A stretch of 57,788 nucleotides of DNA from Acidobacteriota bacterium (lineage in GTDB: Bacteria > Acidobacteriota > Terriglobia > Acidiferrales > UBA7541): the NCBI GenBank assembly GCA_003154775.1, contig PMES01000069.1, positions 1 through 57,788 on the forward strand, written 5' to 3'. Shown here in pieces: positions 36,042 to 44,619 of the stretch. Below the pieces are notes generated by a model. The model was not told where the DNA came from, searched no databases, and was given only the letters and a program-made list of their open reading frames with translations. The position numbers and the translations under genes were made by a program. Every line of letters starts with the position of its first letter. Within the stretch, counting starts at the first letter, position 1.

Positions 36042-36617
36042 CTAGGCAACCACTCCTTGCTGCAACGGATGCGACATGATCAGCTCGAGAGCGGGGGTTC
36101 GAGTTGGTCCAAGGGGACGCACGCAGCTCCGATCGATCTCCAACGCTACGGATCGACGAAGCAGCGAAACGGAGACCACGATGCGATGATTCCCTTTGAA
36201 CTTGATCAAAATGCCCTCAAGGCCGCTGAGAGCGTCACTCTCGATCCGAATTCTCTGACCAATTTCAAGGTAGGGCCACGGTTCGGCGGGTAAACCCGAG
36301 GAGACAACCGTTTGGATGGCAGCAATCTCAGCATCGTCCACCGGAACGGGAACTCTGCCACAGCCGACCACGGCAATCACGCCTGGTGTAACAAGGATCG
36401 GTAAGCGATTCAGCGCATCAAACTGGCAGAAGACATAGCCGGGAAAGAGAGGGGCGTTGAGCTGCTTCAGCCTTCCATTCCAACGCTTCTTCGTCTGATA
36501 CGTGGGGAGGAGAGTCTGATAGCCTTTTCCAGAAAGTAGCAGGGCCGTTGAGTTCTCCCAGCGCGTCCTGACTTGGAGGGCAAACCATCTTTGGCCGTCT
36601 GTTCCGGGACTCATCAT
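36042..36617 (-). CDS. Specialised NusG paralogue (RfaH/UpxY-like antiterminator)
   Basis: A 191-residue NusG-family protein. RWFALQVRTRWENSTALLLS begins the NGN domain, and KRWNGRLKQLNAPLFPGYVF is its signature, as in NusG, RfaH and UpxY. A KOW-type C-terminal domain follows (GQRIRIESDALSGLEGILIK, with NHRIVVSVSLLRRSVALEID). Its location at the head of an EPS locus, not in a secE/rplK setting, marks it as a specialised paralogue rather than housekeeping NusG. Such proteins bind paused RNA polymerase and let it read through long operons. It is preceded by a perfect sigma-54 promoter and an ops-like element. The sugar transferase gene follows after 108 bases. Confidence 0.88.
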   Translation of the reverse strand: MMSPGTDGQRWFALQVRTRWENSTALLLSGKGYQTLLPTYQTKKRWNGRLKQLNAPLFPGYVFCQFDALNRLPILVTPGVIAVVGCGRVPVPVDDAEIAAIQTVVSSGLPAEPWPYLEIGQRIRIESDALSGLEGILIKFKGNHRIVVSVSLLRRSVALEIDRSCVRPLGPTRTPALELIMSHPLQQGVVA

Positions 36618-36668
36618 GAATCAGTGTCTCCCTTTAGGTCTAGCGATCTCGAAACTCAACTCTAATCT

Positions 36669-36679
36669 AGGCTACCGCC
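36669..36679 (-). promoter_or_regulatory. ops-like element (GGCGGTAGCCT) in leader of the NusG paralogue gene
   Basis: The minus strand reads CAATGGCGGTAGCCTAG, containing the RfaH-recruiting ops core GGCGGTAGCnT. It lies about 20-30 bases after the predicted sigma-54 transcription start and 52 bases before the ATG of the NusG paralogue gene. Thirteen bases (ATGGCGGTAGCCT) are identical with the element at 32625-32635, while the flanks differ. Confidence 0.68.
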
Positions 36680-36709
36680 ATTGAAGCGACTTGCCGCCCT
36701 ATAGGGTAA

Positions 36710-36725
36710 AGCAACTGGAGTGCCA
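36710..36725 (-). promoter_or_regulatory. Sigma-54 promoter, perfect consensus
   Basis: The minus strand reads TGGCACTCCAGTTGCT, an exact match to TGGCAC-N5-TTGCW. It would start a transcript near 36698 that includes the ops-like site, the NusG paralogue, the sugar transferase and possibly the toroid gene. A long inverted repeat abuts the -24 box on its upstream side. Confidence 0.82.
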
Positions 36726-36764
36726 GACTCCCCCTCGTACGCGGACGAGATGAGTCGGAGTCTG
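36724..36764. repeat. Inverted repeat abutting the sigma-54 -24 box
   Basis: CAGACTCC at 36724-36731 and GGAGTCTG at 36757-36764 are exact inverse complements, and inside them CTCGT (36734-36738) pairs with ACGAG (36744-36748). The outer arm overlaps the first two bases of the -24 element, so a protein bound here could block or position the sigma-54 polymerase. It could also be an activator site or a former terminator. Confidence 0.5.
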
Positions 36765-37789
36765 AAGATCCCAAAAGATAGATAAAAAAGGCTTTAACTA
36801 GGATGCTTGAAGGCAATCACCTGCGGTGTGAGAACGGTCACGCTAGAGAGCCAGAACTAGTGAAAACGCTTGCCACTATTTGCGAAATGGCTTCCTCCAT
36901 TGGCCCACAGGATCCTGATGAAGGCAGTGTATCTTTAATATTTTCATTATGTTACAAGACATTGCGCGCCCGAGGGCGTGGTCCATTTTGGCGCAATCTG
37001 TCGACGATTCAGTCCTTAATGTCTGCACCTGTTGGCTTCGGGTCTGTGTCACGTTGAGACGGTGTCGTGAGAGAGTCGGTACTTAGAGAATGGCGTAAAG
37101 CCACGAAGAGTGCGGGGATAGGGGCTCGTGGGTAGGCCCGAGTTCACGACGGTGTTCTGCTTCCTGCAACGCGTCGACGACCAGGCTATCGGCTGGACCG
37201 TCGACGCGACGAGTTTGGCGCAACCGAGCGGTCAGCGTGTTCTTTGTATGGCGCATGCACCATCACGGGCAAAAATCGCTGCCGTGACGGGACTGGCTGA
37301 ACTGCGTGGTCGTGACGGATCTGGATCAGCCCTTGCTAGAGTCAAAGAGCCCACGACGCAACCCGTGGAGCGACTTCGCGAATTTCCCCGCGGCCGTGGA
37401 ACCTGCTTCTCAGAAAACCCCGATCGAGATGGTGTCGGCAACCCCGGGTTCGACAGCGGAAGAAGTCATACGTAAATCCGGCAGCAGGTCGCGGCGCAAA
37501 GTGTAGCCCCCCACTAAGCGTGGGAAGAAAACGTGGCGGGTGCGCTGGCTCCGTGCCGAGGTGCCGCGGGCCTTTCGGCGGCAGCTCACCCGGCGTCGGG
37601 CATTGGTCGGGAGCGTTTCCCCTTGGCGAAGCGCAACTTCTCGGTTCCTGCGCCGGGCCGCTCCCTGGGCATGCACGTGCCGCTAAAGGCTCTTGCGCTT
37701 ATTCTGAAACTCACATCAGGGCTTCGTACCTTGGGGGAGGTTCCTGTAGGATAGTCAGAGTTGCAGGCTGTCTGCAGGAGAAGACTCTT
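36765..37789. other. Kilobase-long region without a recognised gene
   Basis: Between the sigma-54 promoter of the NusG paralogue and the divergent exosortase gene lie about 1,000 bases with no gene I can support. Several frames stay open for 60-115 codons on both strands in the GC-rich part (37080-37680), but none resembles a known family or has a good start. The last 80 bases should include the exosortase promoter. It could hold a decayed gene, a long leader or a small RNA. Confidence 0.45.
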
Positions 37790-38683
37790 TTGAACGCTGA
37801 GACTCAAAGTGACCGCAGACGACTCCTGTTTTACGCCCTGTGGCTCGTCCTATCGATCGCCTTCTTCTGGAAACCGTGTGTCGCGTTGGTTCGTTTCTCG
37901 CTTGTGAACGACAATGCATCGCACATTATTCTCATTCCATTCATAAGCGCATGGCTGATTTACATAGAGCAAAAGCAGATTTTTCGACGGGTTTCTTTTG
38001 ATTATTCTTTCGCTGGTGTCCTCTTCACGATCTCCGCTGTCACTTACATCTGGACGTTCCGATCCCCTGCTTCCTGGACACAAGCTGACCTGCTCGCCGG
38101 CTTCGCGCTGGCATTGGTGCTTCTGTGGATCTCCGGTTTTGTTCTTTTTTTTGGGAGAGCAGCACTTAAGAATGCACCTTTCCCATTGCTCTTTCTCTTT
38201 CTCACGATCCCGTTACCGGACGCGCTGCTGAATCGCTCGATCTATTTCCTGCAAAAGGGATCCGCAGATGTCGCTGAAATGATTTTTGACCTCGTGGGAG
38301 TTCCCGCTCTTCGAGAGGGATTCGTTTTTCATCTCGCGCATTTCAATATTGAAGTCGCGAAGGAATGCAGCGGTATCCGCTCGAGCCTGGCATTACTTAT
38401 TCTCGCGCTTGTCGTTGGGCATCTATTGCTGCACACCCTCTGGAGACAGGCCGTTCTCGTGATTGCGGGTTTGCTGATTATGGTGGTAAAGAACGGAATC
38501 CGGATCGCGACTTTGACGATCCTCGCGCAATATGTGGACCCGGGCTTTCTTTACGGTCGACTGCATCGTGAAGGTGGCGTGGTGTTTTTCCTGCTCGGTC
38601 TGGTTCTTCTGTTACCGATCCTCTGGCTCCTCCAGCGCAGCGAGAAACCAGTGGGGACAATCGAAAACTCTTCGGCTGCCTGA
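37790..38683 (+). CDS. Exosortase-family protein
   Basis: A 297-residue polytopic membrane protein with about eight helices, the usual fold and length of exosortases without extra domains. The catalytic triad is visible: Cys193 in VAKECSGIRSSLALL, Arg238 in MVVKNGIRIATLTI, and His259 in GRLHREGGVVFF. Exosortases cleave C-terminal sorting signals (PEP-CTERM type) of secreted proteins at the periplasmic face, and are typically linked to EPS loci. No EpsI-like C-terminal domain is fused. The frame is open from 37520, but AGGAG eight bases before TTG 37790 and the loss of membrane-protein character upstream fix the start. It converges with the BY-kinase gene. No PEP-CTERM substrate is seen in this window. 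Confidence 0.88.
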   Translation: MNAETQSDRRRLLFYALWLVLSIAFFWKPCVALVRFSLVNDNASHIILIPFISAWLIYIEQKQIFRRVSFDYSFAGVLFTISAVTYIWTFRSPASWTQADLLAGFALALVLLWISGFVLFFGRAALKNAPFPLLFLFLTIPLPDALLNRSIYFLQKGSADVAEMIFDLVGVPALREGFVFHLAHFNIEVAKECSGIRSSLALLILALVVGHLLLHTLWRQAVLVIAGLLIMVVKNGIRIATLTILAQYVDPGFLYGRLHREGGVVFFLLGLVLLLPILWLLQRSEKPVGTIENSSAA

Positions 38684-38781
38684 AATGGATTCAGGAAACG
38701 ACGGTTTATATGGTGAGGCTATCGGTCCGGAGATAGTCGGAGCAGACGATAGGAGCATCCGAAGCTTGAGATCGAGTGGAC

Positions 38782-39699
38782 CTAGATTTTCTTTTTGTCC
38801 ACCTCTGGATACTTGTAATAATAACCACCGTAGGATTCGTGCTTCTCGACGCGATTTAAGACCACCCCTAGCAGATTCTTATCCCGAAATTCAGAAGATG
38901 CTTTTTCCGCTATTTCGAAACTGGTCGCTCCCGCTCGTACAACAAAAAGAACGCCATCGCAAAGATCGGCAAGCAGACTCGCGTCGTGGACAGGCAGCGC
39001 CGGCGGTGAATCGAGAACCAGCCAGTCGAAAACCGGAGTGACCACTTCCAGTAGATGCTTCATGCGTTCGCCGAGGAGAAGCTCACTGGGGTTCGCAACT
39101 GGGCTGCCACCGGGAATGAAACACAGATTCCCTTCGAACCCTCTCTGGATCACTGCGATTTCATCCGCTTCGCCGCGCAAATACTCTGTTAGTCCGGGTT
39201 TGACGGGAGCGCCCAGCGCCTGGTGCAGACGCGACAGCCGGAGATCCCCATCAATCAAAAGCACGCGGCGGTGATCTTGCCGCGCAATGGACTGCGCCAA
39301 ATTCGCCGCAACAAAAGTCTTCCCTTCCTCCGGGATACTGCTTGTCACGAGAACGCTTTTCAACTGACGAGTTGCCGCAATCTGATAAAGGCGGGAACGC
39401 AACGTTCGGAAGCTCTCGGCGCCGGCCTGGTTACTGTCCGCACCGAGAAAAACGTCGATTCTCGGATCAATCTGCCATGCGGGGTGGGCGCACTTCTTCA
39501 CGAGTTCTTCGAAGCTAAGAAAGGGTGAATTCTGTTTTGGTGCCACATCGCCAAGTGAAGGCAGGGTTCGAGTTTCGGCGGGAACCGTTGTTCGACTTAT
39601 ATCGGTAGCAACGTCAACAAAATCCGGCGAAGTCCCGGACGAAAGCCGCAAGGATCGTTCTTGCGCTGCTTTTTTCAGTGCTTCGTGGATCCGGCTCAT
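38782..39699 (-). CDS. CpsD/CapB-type tyrosine autokinase (BY-kinase)
   Basis: A 305-residue cytoplasmic BY-kinase. MSRIHEALKKAAQERS is the usual opening in exosortase-linked EPS loci. VLVTSSIPEEGKTFVAANLA (117-136) is Walker A, RRVLLIDGDLRLSRLHQ (144-160) the Walker A' motif, and FDWLVLDSPPALPVHDASLL Walker B. The C-terminus ends ESYGGYYYKYPEVDKKK, a Tyr cluster (YGGYYYKY) that would be autophosphorylated. It works with the chain-length protein encoded 23 bases upstream (39723-41240), which supplies the membrane activator, and cycles of phosphorylation control EPS polymerisation. GAGGAAACG precedes the ATG. Confidence 0.92.
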   Translation of the reverse strand: MSRIHEALKKAAQERSLRLSSGTSPDFVDVATDISRTTVPAETRTLPSLGDVAPKQNSPFLSFEELVKKCAHPAWQIDPRIDVFLGADSNQAGAESFRTLRSRLYQIAATRQLKSVLVTSSIPEEGKTFVAANLAQSIARQDHRRVLLIDGDLRLSRLHQALGAPVKPGLTEYLRGEADEIAVIQRGFEGNLCFIPGGSPVANPSELLLGERMKHLLEVVTPVFDWLVLDSPPALPVHDASLLADLCDGVLFVVRAGATSFEIAEKASSEFRDKNLLGVVLNRVEKHESYGGYYYKYPEVDKKKI

Positions 39700-39722
39700 C
39701 GTTTCCTCATGAACATAGGCGC

Positions 39723-41240
39723 TCAGGCCTTTGTTGTGACCGCGTCGTAAGTCTTCTCCGCCACTCTTGTCGTGTGTTTGGCTTGGCGGGCAGCTACGTC
39801 CAACGTCGGGACTAAAACCAATACCGGAAGCTTGAGGGCCAGCTCAACATCGCGTTCGTTGTGGAACGATTTGTCGCTCGATGCGATCAGAAAGAGAATC
39901 CCCAGGCCGAGAGCAAGCCCGCCCCCCAATCCGCCACCGATAAAGACGATCTTTTTCGGAAACGACGGCTGGTCTGGGAGACTCGGAGGATCGTATACGC
40001 GAAACTGTTCGCTCTGCTGCTGGCTCTCAAGGTCCCCAGCGACCCCTGCGCTTTGCCGCTTCTTCAAGAGGTCATTGTAAAAGTCGAGTGCTGTTTGGTA
40101 GTTACGAGTCAATTCTTTGAATTGCTGCTCCACCATGGGGCTAGCCTGCACGCGTCCTTGCAACTGACGAATCTGTTCCTGGATTTGGCTCTGCCGATGC
40201 GTCAAATCAGTGATGCTTATCTCGTCCTGCCGCAATTTCGCGCGGAGCTGCTGAATCTGGGGTGGCTCCCTCGTGGATGCCGGCGACTTGCCATCTGCTG
40301 GCCCATTATTCTTCGGCGCCGCCGCCAGCTGTTTTTTTAGTTCCTCAACCTGATTTTTGAGCTTTATGACATCAGGGTACTCGGGAGTATAGCGCGCTTG
40401 CAAATTCGTGAGCTGGTCTTGCAGAGCGCCAAGCTGCTGTTCGGCAGTTTCCGGATTTTGCCCTATTTGGGATGCCTTCCAATTCGCTTCCTGTTGGTTG
40501 AGAAGTGACTCCGTAAAGGCCTTATCCTGCTGCGCGCGGCTGAGCGCCTGGGTATTGGCTTCGAGTTGCGCATTCATCCCCATCAGGATACTGAGATTGG
40601 TTTGCTCTTCTTCTGGTAACTCCCCCAGATACTGCCGCTTGAACTGCGCGAGTTTTGCGTCCTGTGCATCCAAGCTCTGTTTAGCCTCTTCCAGTTGCTG
40701 GCTGAGAAAGTTCGTTGTCACTTTTACCTGTTTCTGGCGGTCTTCGGCATTCTGCGCCAGGATCATGGACGTGATCTCGGTGCAAATCTGCTGTGCAGTC
40801 CGAGGGCTATTAAACGTGACGTTTACATAGAAACCAGGCAATTGCCGACTCTCCGTCCCTGGCGTTGGCGCCATGGGCTTGATCTCCACGGCACCCCGTA
40901 ACCGCTCGATGAGGTCATCAATGTGCACGCGGTCACGGTCACTTGGGTAAAGACTGAATTTCTCGATAATCGGTTGCAGGCGTGTCCGGCTGAGGACTTG
41001 TTCCTGCATGGAGGCGAGGCGACGATTCAGATCCATGGTGACGACCGGTTTCACGTAGTCGGGCCCAACGGTTGGCTGCTCCACGAGCACCATGGTCTGC
41101 GACGTGTATTTCTTGGGTAGCACCAGGGCGGCAGCAAAGCCAAGTGCTCCGACAAAAATCGTTGTGATCGGCAAGATCCACCAGTACCGCCGGAGGACCC
41201 GCTTCACATCGGACAGACTCATTTCACCATTCCGAACCAT
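39723..41240 (-). CDS. Wzz-family EPS chain-length determinant protein
   Basis: A 505-residue inner-membrane protein with two helices: WWILPITTIFVGALGFAAALVL near the N-terminus (about 20-41) and IVFIGGGLGGGLALGLGILFLI near residue 445. Between them is a long periplasmic coiled-coil region of Gln/Glu-rich helices, and PPSLPDQPSFPKK directly before the second helix is the Pro-rich motif of Wzz/GumC/PCP-2 proteins. It sets polymer length and activates the BY-kinase next to it. The cytoplasmic tail ends KTYDAVTTKA. A sigma-54 promoter lies at 41357-41372. The ATG at 41240 follows AAGG; ATG at 41222 is an alternative. Confidence 0.92.
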   Translation of the reverse strand: MVRNGEMSLSDVKRVLRRYWWILPITTIFVGALGFAAALVLPKKYTSQTMVLVEQPTVGPDYVKPVVTMDLNRRLASMQEQVLSRTRLQPIIEKFSLYPSDRDRVHIDDLIERLRGAVEIKPMAPTPGTESRQLPGFYVNVTFNSPRTAQQICTEITSMILAQNAEDRQKQVKVTTNFLSQQLEEAKQSLDAQDAKLAQFKRQYLGELPEEEQTNLSILMGMNAQLEANTQALSRAQQDKAFTESLLNQQEANWKASQIGQNPETAEQQLGALQDQLTNLQARYTPEYPDVIKLKNQVEELKKQLAAAPKNNGPADGKSPASTREPPQIQQLRAKLRQDEISITDLTHRQSQIQEQIRQLQGRVQASPMVEQQFKELTRNYQTALDFYNDLLKKRQSAGVAGDLESQQQSEQFRVYDPPSLPDQPSFPKKIVFIGGGLGGGLALGLGILFLIASSDKSFHNERDVELALKLPVLVLVPTLDVAARQAKHTTRVAEKTYDAVTTKA

Positions 41241-41356
41241 AACGACCTTCTTTGCCTCGCCCAGACCGTCGCCTTTAACAGAAAACGTCGCTAAATTGGC
41301 CCTCTAAACAAAGCACTGGCGCCGAGATTCCGCCAGTCTACCTACCCTATGGACAA

Positions 41357-41372
41357 TGCACGGTCCTTGCCA
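41357..41372 (-). promoter_or_regulatory. Sigma-54 promoter of the Wzz/BY-kinase operon
   Basis: The minus strand reads TGGCAAGGACCGTGCA, close to TGGCAC-N5-TTGCW with two differences and exact GG-N10-GC spacing. Transcription would begin near 41345, giving a leader of about 105 bases before ATG 41240. It lies in the 509-base divergent region 41241-41749, which holds no gene. Confidence 0.65.
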
Positions 41373-41679
41373 TGCCAGGAGCTCTTCATGCACTTCCATT
41401 GATTTCGATAACACTAAGAATATCATACATTTAGAACACACCATGCCGCTCATCCTGCGGCCCCATAAGATCGTACACATCTCGAACCAAACTGGGAAGT
41501 GGAAGCATTCTATCCAAAACTATCCCATGAGTTCTCTCTGGCCAACCCGATCTCCGAGAGAAGTCGATATTTTGAAGCGAATTAGTCTGCAGAAGGATTT
41601 TCTTGTCTTGGGAGTTAACACATTCTTTTTCAGATCCTTAGAAGAATCGTAGAAATAAGTCTTTCCTTGCCTATCCTCA

Positions 41680-41695
41680 GGGCGCAAAATTGCAC
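41680..41695 (+). promoter_or_regulatory. Possible weak sigma-54 promoter of the TPR lipoprotein gene
   Basis: AGGGCGCAAAATTGCA has the exact spacing and a perfect -12 half (TTGCA), but only GG is conserved in the -24 half. It lies 55 bases before ATG 41750, opposite the stronger divergent site at 41357-41372. It could be a chance match. Confidence 0.3.
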
Positions 41696-41749
41696 CCAGC
41701 TACACTCTCGAGAGGGTATGTGTGGAATTTTGCCCCTAGATTGAGGCCC

Positions 41750-44038
41750 ATGAGACGTAAGTCAAACCTGGCGCTGTTGTTGAGTGTTTCTCTGCTTCTG
41801 GGCGTTTTTGCGGCAGGCTGCTCACGTGATCCTAATGTGCGAAAGCAAAAGTTCTTCGACCAGGGAAACCGTGATTTTGACAGGGGCAAGTATCCCGAGG
41901 CCTTAATTTCCTATCGCCGCGCATTGCAGATCGACTCGCGCTTTGTCGAGGCTCATTACAAACTTGCACAATGTTATTTGAAACAGCGAAGCTGGGCCCC
42001 GGCATTTCAGGAGCTGAATCGCACGGTCGATCTCCAGCCGGACAACTGGCCTGCGCAACTAGAGATCGCTCGAATGTTTCTCTCCGCCCGCAGGTATCAG
42101 GACGCCAAGGACCGCGCTCTATTGATCCTTCACAGCAATCCAAAGGACGCAGAGGCACAAATCCTGCTTTCAGACGCGGACTTCGCCTTAGGCAGCCCGA
42201 AAGACGCGCTCGAGGAAGCAAAAGAAGCGACAGAAATGGCACCGGATCATGCAGCGGGCTATCTCCATCTTGCTTTGATTCAGACGCGGACAGGGGCACT
42301 TACCGAAGCGGAGACCAGCCTGAAAAAAGCGCAATCCTGCGACCCATCCTCCATCGCACCGTTGTTGGCCCTGGGAAGATTCTACCACCAGCAGAAGCGC
42401 TGGACGGATGCGGAAAAGCAGTATCAAGCGGCAATTGCACTCGCGCCCAAAAATCCCATACCTCGCGCCGCACTGGCAGGTCTGTACCTCAGTCAGGGAC
42501 AGGAATCGCTGGCGGAAAAGACCTTGATGGATGCGAAGCAACAACTCGGTGACGATCCGGCCGGATATCGCCTGCTCGGTGACTACTATCTCGCCCGCGG
42601 AGAAAATGCTAAGGCTCTCACCGAGTTCGCCGCTTTATCGGCGCAATACAAAAACGATCTTAGTGTTCAAAAAGCATACGCCCAGCTTCTGATTTTGAAC
42701 CGGAGATTCGATGAAGCCGGGAAACTTACGGACGATCTTCTCAAGAAGACACCCCAGGATGCCGAAGTATTGATCCTGAAAGGGCAGATACAGCTTCAGC
42801 AGAGGAAAATTGACGAAAGCATTCAGACCTTGCAACAGGCCCGCACGAATGCACCTGACAATGCTTTCGGCCATTACGAACTGGGCTTGGCCTACAAAGA
42901 AAAGGGCGATACGCAGCAAGCGGAGAGTGAATGGCGGGAAGCTGTACGCTTGCGTCCGGAGCTGGCTGAGGCTTGGCTCGCGCTGGGAGCAAGCGCCACC
43001 CAGCGTGGCGATTGGCGGACTCTGGAAGAGGTCAGCAATCAGCTGAAAAAATATTCGCCGAATTCAATCGAGGCCTATCTCGATCACGCCACCGCACGTG
43101 TCAACCAGGGAGACGCGCTGGGAGCGGAAGCCGACCTCGTTCATGTTCAGCAACTGGCCCCCAATAGCCCGTTACCCTATGCAAAGCTGGGCGAATTGCG
43201 GCTGGCGCAACGACGCCCAGGGGATGCGGAAACCCTGTTTCGTCAGGCCCTCACTCACAATCCGGACTTCCCCGAAGCCGTGCGCGGGATGGTCCAAGTT
43301 CTTCTCATCAAGAACAAGCCTGCTGACGCCTTGACCTTTTTGCGTGACCAGATTACCAGGAATCCCAATAGTTCCGGTCTGTACCAACTGCAAGCTGAGG
43401 TATTCCTGCGAACCAAACAAGCGGATCAGGCGCTCTCATCGCTCACACGCGCGGTTGATTTGGATAACAAAAACGTGGGCGCTCTTGCTCTTCTGGCGCA
43501 GCTCCAAGCCGCAAGAGGTCAACCGGATCAGGCCATCACGAATTACCAGCGAGCGATTGCGGTGGCACCCACCGACGCTGGCCTTTATGTTGCTCTCGGC
43601 AGTGTCTATGAATCGATCGGCAACTGGCAGCAAGCAGAAACCACATACCAGAAAGCACTGACCATTCAGCCGGACAACGCCCTGGCAGCCAATAACCTCG
43701 CCTACCTCCTCCTCGAGCATGGCGGCAGCCCGAACGCGGCTTTGAGTCTCGCCGAGACGGCGCGCAAGGGCCTTCCCAAGCTCCCCAATTCCGCCGATAC
43801 CTTGGGTTGGGCCTATTACAACAACGGCGCCTACTCCGTTGCGGCGCCACTTTTTGAAGATGCCGTCAAAAATGTGCCGAATAATCAGACCTACCGCTAT
43901 CATCTCGGTTTGACCTACAAGAAGCTCAACGATTCCTCTCGCGCCAAGGTCGAACTCGAAAAGGCCATCGCCTTGAATCCCACTTCTCCGCTCGCTGACC
44001 ATGCGCGCCGCGCTCTTTCTGAATTGACGGGCGGTTGA
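41750..44038 (+). CDS. TPR-repeat lipoprotein of exosortase/EPS systems (PrsT-like)
   Basis: A 762-residue exported lipoprotein. From ATG 41750 it opens MRRKSNLALLLSVSLLLGVF and AAGC forms the lipobox, so Cys25 would be lipidated; translation from the frame's first ATG at 41690 would spoil the signal peptide. The rest is a continuous run of about 18-20 tetratricopeptide repeats (examples GKYPEALISYRRALQIDSR, GDTQQAESEWREAVRLRPEL, GNWQQAETTYQKALTIQPDN). It resembles the large TPR lipoproteins found with exosortase A loci, where they are thought to scaffold EPS export or assembly in the periplasm. The next intact gene is rfbB, with an rfbA remnant between. Confidence 0.87.
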   Translation: MRRKSNLALLLSVSLLLGVFAAGCSRDPNVRKQKFFDQGNRDFDRGKYPEALISYRRALQIDSRFVEAHYKLAQCYLKQRSWAPAFQELNRTVDLQPDNWPAQLEIARMFLSARRYQDAKDRALLILHSNPKDAEAQILLSDADFALGSPKDALEEAKEATEMAPDHAAGYLHLALIQTRTGALTEAETSLKKAQSCDPSSIAPLLALGRFYHQQKRWTDAEKQYQAAIALAPKNPIPRAALAGLYLSQGQESLAEKTLMDAKQQLGDDPAGYRLLGDYYLARGENAKALTEFAALSAQYKNDLSVQKAYAQLLILNRRFDEAGKLTDDLLKKTPQDAEVLILKGQIQLQQRKIDESIQTLQQARTNAPDNAFGHYELGLAYKEKGDTQQAESEWREAVRLRPELAEAWLALGASATQRGDWRTLEEVSNQLKKYSPNSIEAYLDHATARVNQGDALGAEADLVHVQQLAPNSPLPYAKLGELRLAQRRPGDAETLFRQALTHNPDFPEAVRGMVQVLLIKNKPADALTFLRDQITRNPNSSGLYQLQAEVFLRTKQADQALSSLTRAVDLDNKNVGALALLAQLQAARGQPDQAITNYQRAIAVAPTDAGLYVALGSVYESIGNWQQAETTYQKALTIQPDNALAANNLAYLLLEHGGSPNAALSLAETARKGLPKLPNSADTLGWAYYNNGAYSVAAPLFEDAVKNVPNNQTYRYHLGLTYKKLNDSSRAKVELEKAIALNPTSPLADHARRALSELTGG

Positions 44039-44181
44039 TCGTCCTTCCTCAGCAGCACAGCAAATTAAGCTACGATCTCCCCGGCAAACTCATGCGCCCT
44101 GGTTCGCCTGATCAGTACGGGCATAGATGGTCACCCCTACTTCGCGAAATGGGGAATGGTCCGTCCTACTCTCTTGTGCCG

Positions 44182-44583
44182 ATGGAAGGAAAGAGTTCCC
44201 GGCTTTATCCGCTCACGCGAGTGACCAACAAGCATTTGCTACCCGTCTAGGACCGGCCGATGATTTTCTATCTGATTCAGGCTCTAGTCGACGCAGGCAT
44301 TCGCGAAATCATTGTTGTCACAGGTGGACAGAATGCGGGCGATTTCCTTCGCCTGCGCGCCACTGGCAAAGACTTCGGCTTGCACCGCATTCATCACACA
44401 TACCAGGAGGGCGAGGGAGACATCGCTGATGCGTGACGGCTGGACGGATGCGGGAACGTTGGAATCTCTCCGGCGTACGACAAATCTTGCCACTGCGACC
44501 GGGGCCAACAAGATGCCCGGCCGCGGGGCTCCTCCGCGCCAACGCAAGGATTTGGATTGCTGCGTTGCGGCACCTCTGATGTA
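44182..44583 (+). pseudogene. rfbA: Glucose-1-phosphate thymidylyltransferase (rfbA) remnant
   Basis: SSRLYPLTRVTNKHLLPV, then an in-frame TAG (44248-44250) where the family has Tyr, then DRPMIFYLIQALVDAGIREI and IVVTGGQNAGDFLRL up to HHTYQEGEGDIADA: this is the N-terminal half of RfbA with one nonsense codon. A TGA follows. Directly overlapping in the next frame, DGWTDAGTLESLRRTTNLA is the C-terminal GTFESL region of the same enzyme. So about 120 middle residues were deleted with a frameshift, and the N-terminal GGxGTRL loop is also damaged. It sits immediately before intact rfbB, the usual operon partner. Confidence 0.88.
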
Positions 44584-44619
44584 ATCAGCAGGGTTGTACT
44601 CTGGAGAGGGAAAAACAGC

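Noticed and set aside
37410-37676. Open frames of 60-115 codons on both strands before the exosortase gene
   Set aside because: Compositionally odd, overlapping in several frames, no motif or ribosome binding site. Likely GC-driven.
37666-37681. TGGGCATGCACGTGCC as a sigma-54 site upstream of the exosortase
   Set aside because: Spacing is right but both halves match poorly, and such matches are common in GC-rich DNA.
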